NCBI GenBank assembly: GCA_031282935.1
Contig: JAITCS010000053.1
Location: forward strand, 1-6,742
Origin: Cellulomonadaceae bacterium
GTDB taxonomy: Bacteria > Actinomycetota > Actinomycetes > Actinomycetales > Cellulomonadaceae
Direction: 5' to 3'
DNA: 6,742 nt
Shown: positions 5,049 to 6,742 of the stretch, piece after piece
Position numbering within the stretch: position 1 is the stretch's first letter
How the letters are laid out: every line of letters begins with the position of its first letter
The notes under the pieces: model-generated
What the model was told of the DNA's origin: nothing
Seen by the model: the letters and a program-made list of their open reading frames with translations, nothing else
Database searches by the model: none
Position numbers and translations under genes: made by a program

Positions 5049-5092
5049 GGCTACCGGGTCGCCCCGCGAATTAGCGGGCCGTGAAGCGGTAG
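5049..5092 (-). ncRNA. Candidate structured leader of rpmE mRNA
   Basis: Within the predicted 5' UTR an outer stem pairs 5051-5056 with 5087-5092 (CTACCG/CGGTAG on the plus strand), extendable by two more pairs with one bulge. It encloses an inner stem, CCCGC (5063-5067) with GCGGG (5074-5078), around a 6-nt loop. The fold ends 7 nt upstream of the Shine-Dalgarno. Ribosomal-protein leader RNAs upstream of L31 genes have been described computationally in actinobacteria, so this may be one, used by L31 to control its own synthesis. Membership of that family was not tested; the pairing is what the sequence shows. Confidence 0.45.
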
Positions 5093-5103
5093 GCCAACGC
5101 ATT

Positions 5104-5132
5104 ATTATGCCAGAAACCCGGCGATTTACCAA
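5104..5132 (-). promoter_or_regulatory. Candidate rpmE promoter
   Basis: On the minus strand TTGGTA (5127-5132) and CATAAT (5104-5109) are spaced by exactly 17 nt. Transcription would start near 5097, giving a leader of about 70 nt that includes the foldable region. It lies back to back with the start region of the plus-strand mannosyltransferase gene, so the two promoters could interfere or be co-regulated. Confidence 0.55.
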
Positions 5133-5151
5133 ACCACAAATCAAATAAGGC

Positions 5152-5157
5152 TAGAAT
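5152..5157 (+). promoter_or_regulatory. Candidate -10 box for leaderless pimB' transcript
   Basis: TAGAAT ends 7 nt before the GTG start of the mannosyltransferase gene and no Shine-Dalgarno is present, so transcription probably begins at the start codon. No convincing -35 element is seen at 16-18 nt. Confidence 0.5.
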
Positions 5158-5164
5158 AGGGTTC

Positions 5165-6352
5165 GTGGCGCGCACTTTTATTCTGACCAACGATTTCCCA
5201 CCCCGGCGGGGCGGCATCGAATCTTTTGTGAAAACGATGGCGGATAAGTTGGCTGCGCTGGGGGAATCCGACAACGGCATCGAGTCCGGGGTGGTGGTAT
5301 ACACCGCGTCCATGCCTGGTTCGCCGAGTGTGGACGCCGCCTGCAAATACCCCGTGATCCGCGACAAAACCGGCACCCTGCTGCCCACCAAGCGGGTGGA
5401 GCACGATGTGGTGCGGGCGTTCACCGACTCAAACTGCGACCGCGTGCTGATCGGGTCCTCCGTGCCGTTGGGCCTGCTGGCTCCGGCGCTGCGTGCCGCC
5501 GGGGCGGAACGCATTGTGGCGCTCACGCACGGCCATGAGGTGATGTATGCGCGCACCCCTGGCCTGCGAAACATGCTGCGCCAAGTCGGCGACGCGGTGG
5601 ATTACCTCACCGCAGTCACCAAGTGGACGCGCCGCAAAATTGGGCAGGCCCTCACCCCTGAGGTCGCCAGGAGCAAGCAGGTGCTGCTCGCGCCCGGCAT
5701 TGACACCACCATGTTCTACCCCGGTTGCGGGGGCGACGAGGTGCGCGCCCGGTTGGGTATCTCGCCGCAGACGCCGGTGGTGGTGTGCGTGGCGCGCGCG
5801 AATCCGCGCAAGGGGCAAGATAGGCTGATCTCAGCGTGGCCGGAGGTTTTAGAAAAGGTGCCGAACGCACGCCTTGTTTTGGTGGGCGATGGCAAGCACC
5901 TAGACACCCTGCACCGGCAAGCCTCGCACCTCGGGTTGGGTACGGGGGTTGGGCACGGCGGGGTCACGCCAGTGATCTTTGTCGGATCGGTGCCGCGCGA
6001 GGAAGTGCCCGCCTACATGGACGCCGGTGACGTGTTCGCCATGCTGTGCCGCTCGCACCCGCTCGGGTTCGCCGAGGGCATTGGCACCGTATTTTTGGAG
6101 GCGGCCGCATGCGGGAAACCTCTTATTGTCGGACGATCCGGCGGGGCGCCCGAAACGGTTTTGGACGGCGAGAGCGGTTACGTGGTCAATCCGCACGACA
6201 TCTCGCAGATTGCCGCTCGGATTGTGGAACTGCTGCAAAACCCGGCCCGCGCCCGCGAAATGGGCGAGCGGGGGCGCGAATTCGTGCTCAGCAAGCACAC
6301 CCTTGACCAGACCGCCGCCGAACTTGCGCGCCTGCTGGGTGTCACCTCGTAG
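5165..6352 (+). CDS. pimB: PimB'-like GDP-mannose-dependent phosphatidylinositol mannosyltransferase (GT4)
   Basis: 395-residue GT-B glycosyltransferase of family GT4. It closely resembles actinobacterial PimB', which adds the second mannose to phosphatidylinositol monomannoside on the cytoplasmic face of the membrane, toward phosphatidylinositol mannosides and lipomannan. Seen are NDFPPRRGGI (9-18), THGHEVMY (121-128), APGIDT (176-181), RKGQD (215-219), the EX7E motif from E304 to E312, and SGGAPETV (325-332), all in family order. Length is normal. The GTG at 5165 puts the N-terminal strand and the glycine-rich acceptor loop at their usual positions, and a -10 box lies 7 nt upstream. It faces away from rpmE and converges on rho with 25 nt between the stop codons and no visible terminator. 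A related GT4 specificity cannot be excluded, but the shared motifs favour PimB'. Confidence 0.88.
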   Translation: MARTFILTNDFPPRRGGIESFVKTMADKLAALGESDNGIESGVVVYTASMPGSPSVDAACKYPVIRDKTGTLLPTKRVEHDVVRAFTDSNCDRVLIGSSVPLGLLAPALRAAGAERIVALTHGHEVMYARTPGLRNMLRQVGDAVDYLTAVTKWTRRKIGQALTPEVARSKQVLLAPGIDTTMFYPGCGGDEVRARLGISPQTPVVVCVARANPRKGQDRLISAWPEVLEKVPNARLVLVGDGKHLDTLHRQASHLGLGTGVGHGGVTPVIFVGSVPREEVPAYMDAGDVFAMLCRSHPLGFAEGIGTVFLEAAACGKPLIVGRSGGAPETVLDGESGYVVNPHDISQIAARIVELLQNPARAREMGERGREFVLSKHTLDQTAAELARLLGVTS

Positions 6353-6377
6353 CGGCTTGTTTCGACGGCGGTTTCGC

Positions 6378-6742
6378 TTAGTCCTCCACGGTCTCGGCGA
6401 GGGCACCCGGGGTTGTCTTTTGCACCTGCATTAAGAATTCCAGGTTAGTACCCGTGCTCTTCAACTTATTTAGTAGCAATTCGGTAGCTTGCTGCTCATC
6501 GAGAGCGCCAAGCAAACGACGCAACTTATAAACAATGGCGAGTTCCTCTTTGGACAGCAGGATTTCCTCGCGCCGCGTTGAAGAAGCGTTAACATTAATC
6601 GCCGGATAAATACGCTTTTCGGCCAGGCTGCGTGATAACCGCAATTCCATGTTGCCAGTACCCTTGAATTCCTCAAAGATAACCTCGTCCATCTTGGAAC
6701 CGGTTTCCACTAACGCGGTAGCAAGAATGGTTAGAGAACCGC
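6378..6742 (-). CDS. rho: Transcription termination factor Rho, C-terminal part (5' end off window)
   Basis: The last 120 codons of Rho, the hexameric RNA-dependent ATPase that ends transcription by pulling RNA through its ring. The fragment starts [20 protein letters not shown] and includes the R-loop region [13 protein letters not shown] (25-37) and EKRIYPAI (41-48), which match bacterial Rho closely. The C-terminal helices follow to a TAA at 6378-6380. The RNA-binding N-terminal domain, Walker A and B motifs and Q-loop lie beyond the window. An apparent GTG start at 6710 is internal; the frame is open to the edge with conserved Rho sequence. Confidence 0.97.
   Translation of the reverse strand, partial: GSLTILATALVETGSKMDEVIFEEFKGTGNMELRLSRSLAEKRIYPAINVNASSTRREEILLSKEELAIVYKLRRLLGALDEQQATELLLNKLKSTGTNLEFLMQVQKTTPGALAETVED

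Noticed and set aside
6353..6377. Bidirectional terminator between the pimB' and rho stop codons
   Set aside because: The 25 bp contain no stable inverted repeat or T-run.

Overview
The window looks like a chromosomal stretch of a high-GC Gram-positive bacterium (Actinomycetota). The core genes are GC-rich: one 60-base line inside prfA counts 44 G/C. Several start codons are GTG. The gene order rho - rpmE - prfA - prmC - wecA matches the conserved actinobacterial cluster that in Mycobacterium also contains sua5 and leads into the ATP synthase operon. A PimB'-type mannosyltransferase supports the same assignment. The repeat style and gene set would suit an Actinomycetaceae-like genome, but the genus is a guess.

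Layout, from high to low coordinates (most genes are on the minus strand): the 3' end of rho (6378-6742, cut by the window edge); a pimB'-like GT4 mannosyltransferase on the plus strand (5165-6352), convergent with rho and divergent from rpmE; a 135-bp divergent promoter region holding a structured rpmE leader; rpmE (4811-5029); a 466-bp gap with a two-unit repeat array (4509-4808) and two hairpins in front of prfA; prfA (3250-4344); mntA (2919-3224) and hepT (2570-2929), a type VII toxin-antitoxin pair; an orphan ribbon-helix-helix gene (2233-2466) with a 28-codon ORF behind it; prmC (1227-2120); a 198-bp gap where sua5 would be expected; and the 5' part of a wecA/rfe-type polyprenyl-phosphate sugar-1-phosphate transferase (1-1028, running off the edge).

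The core genes serve translation and transcription termination (RF1, the methyltransferase that modifies its GGQ loop, ribosomal protein L31, Rho) and cell-envelope glycan or lipid synthesis (WecA, PimB').

The most unusual part lies between prfA and prmC. The mntA-hepT pair is bounded by a 34-bp direct repeat (2520-2553 and 3252-3285, one mismatch) that is the last 11 codons of prfA, so the module appears to have entered at the 3' end of the RF1 gene and left a second copy behind. An 8-bp inverted repeat sits just inside both borders. The distal copy has no stop codon and reads in frame into the ribbon-helix-helix gene, so precise recombination between the repeats would fuse RF1 to that protein. 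The module and the ribbon-helix-helix segment are visibly richer in A/T than their neighbours (one 60-base line in hepT counts only 24 G/C). Four genes (wecA, the ribbon-helix-helix gene, mntA, pimB') have a TANNNT box 6-7 nt before the start codon, which suggests leaderless transcripts.
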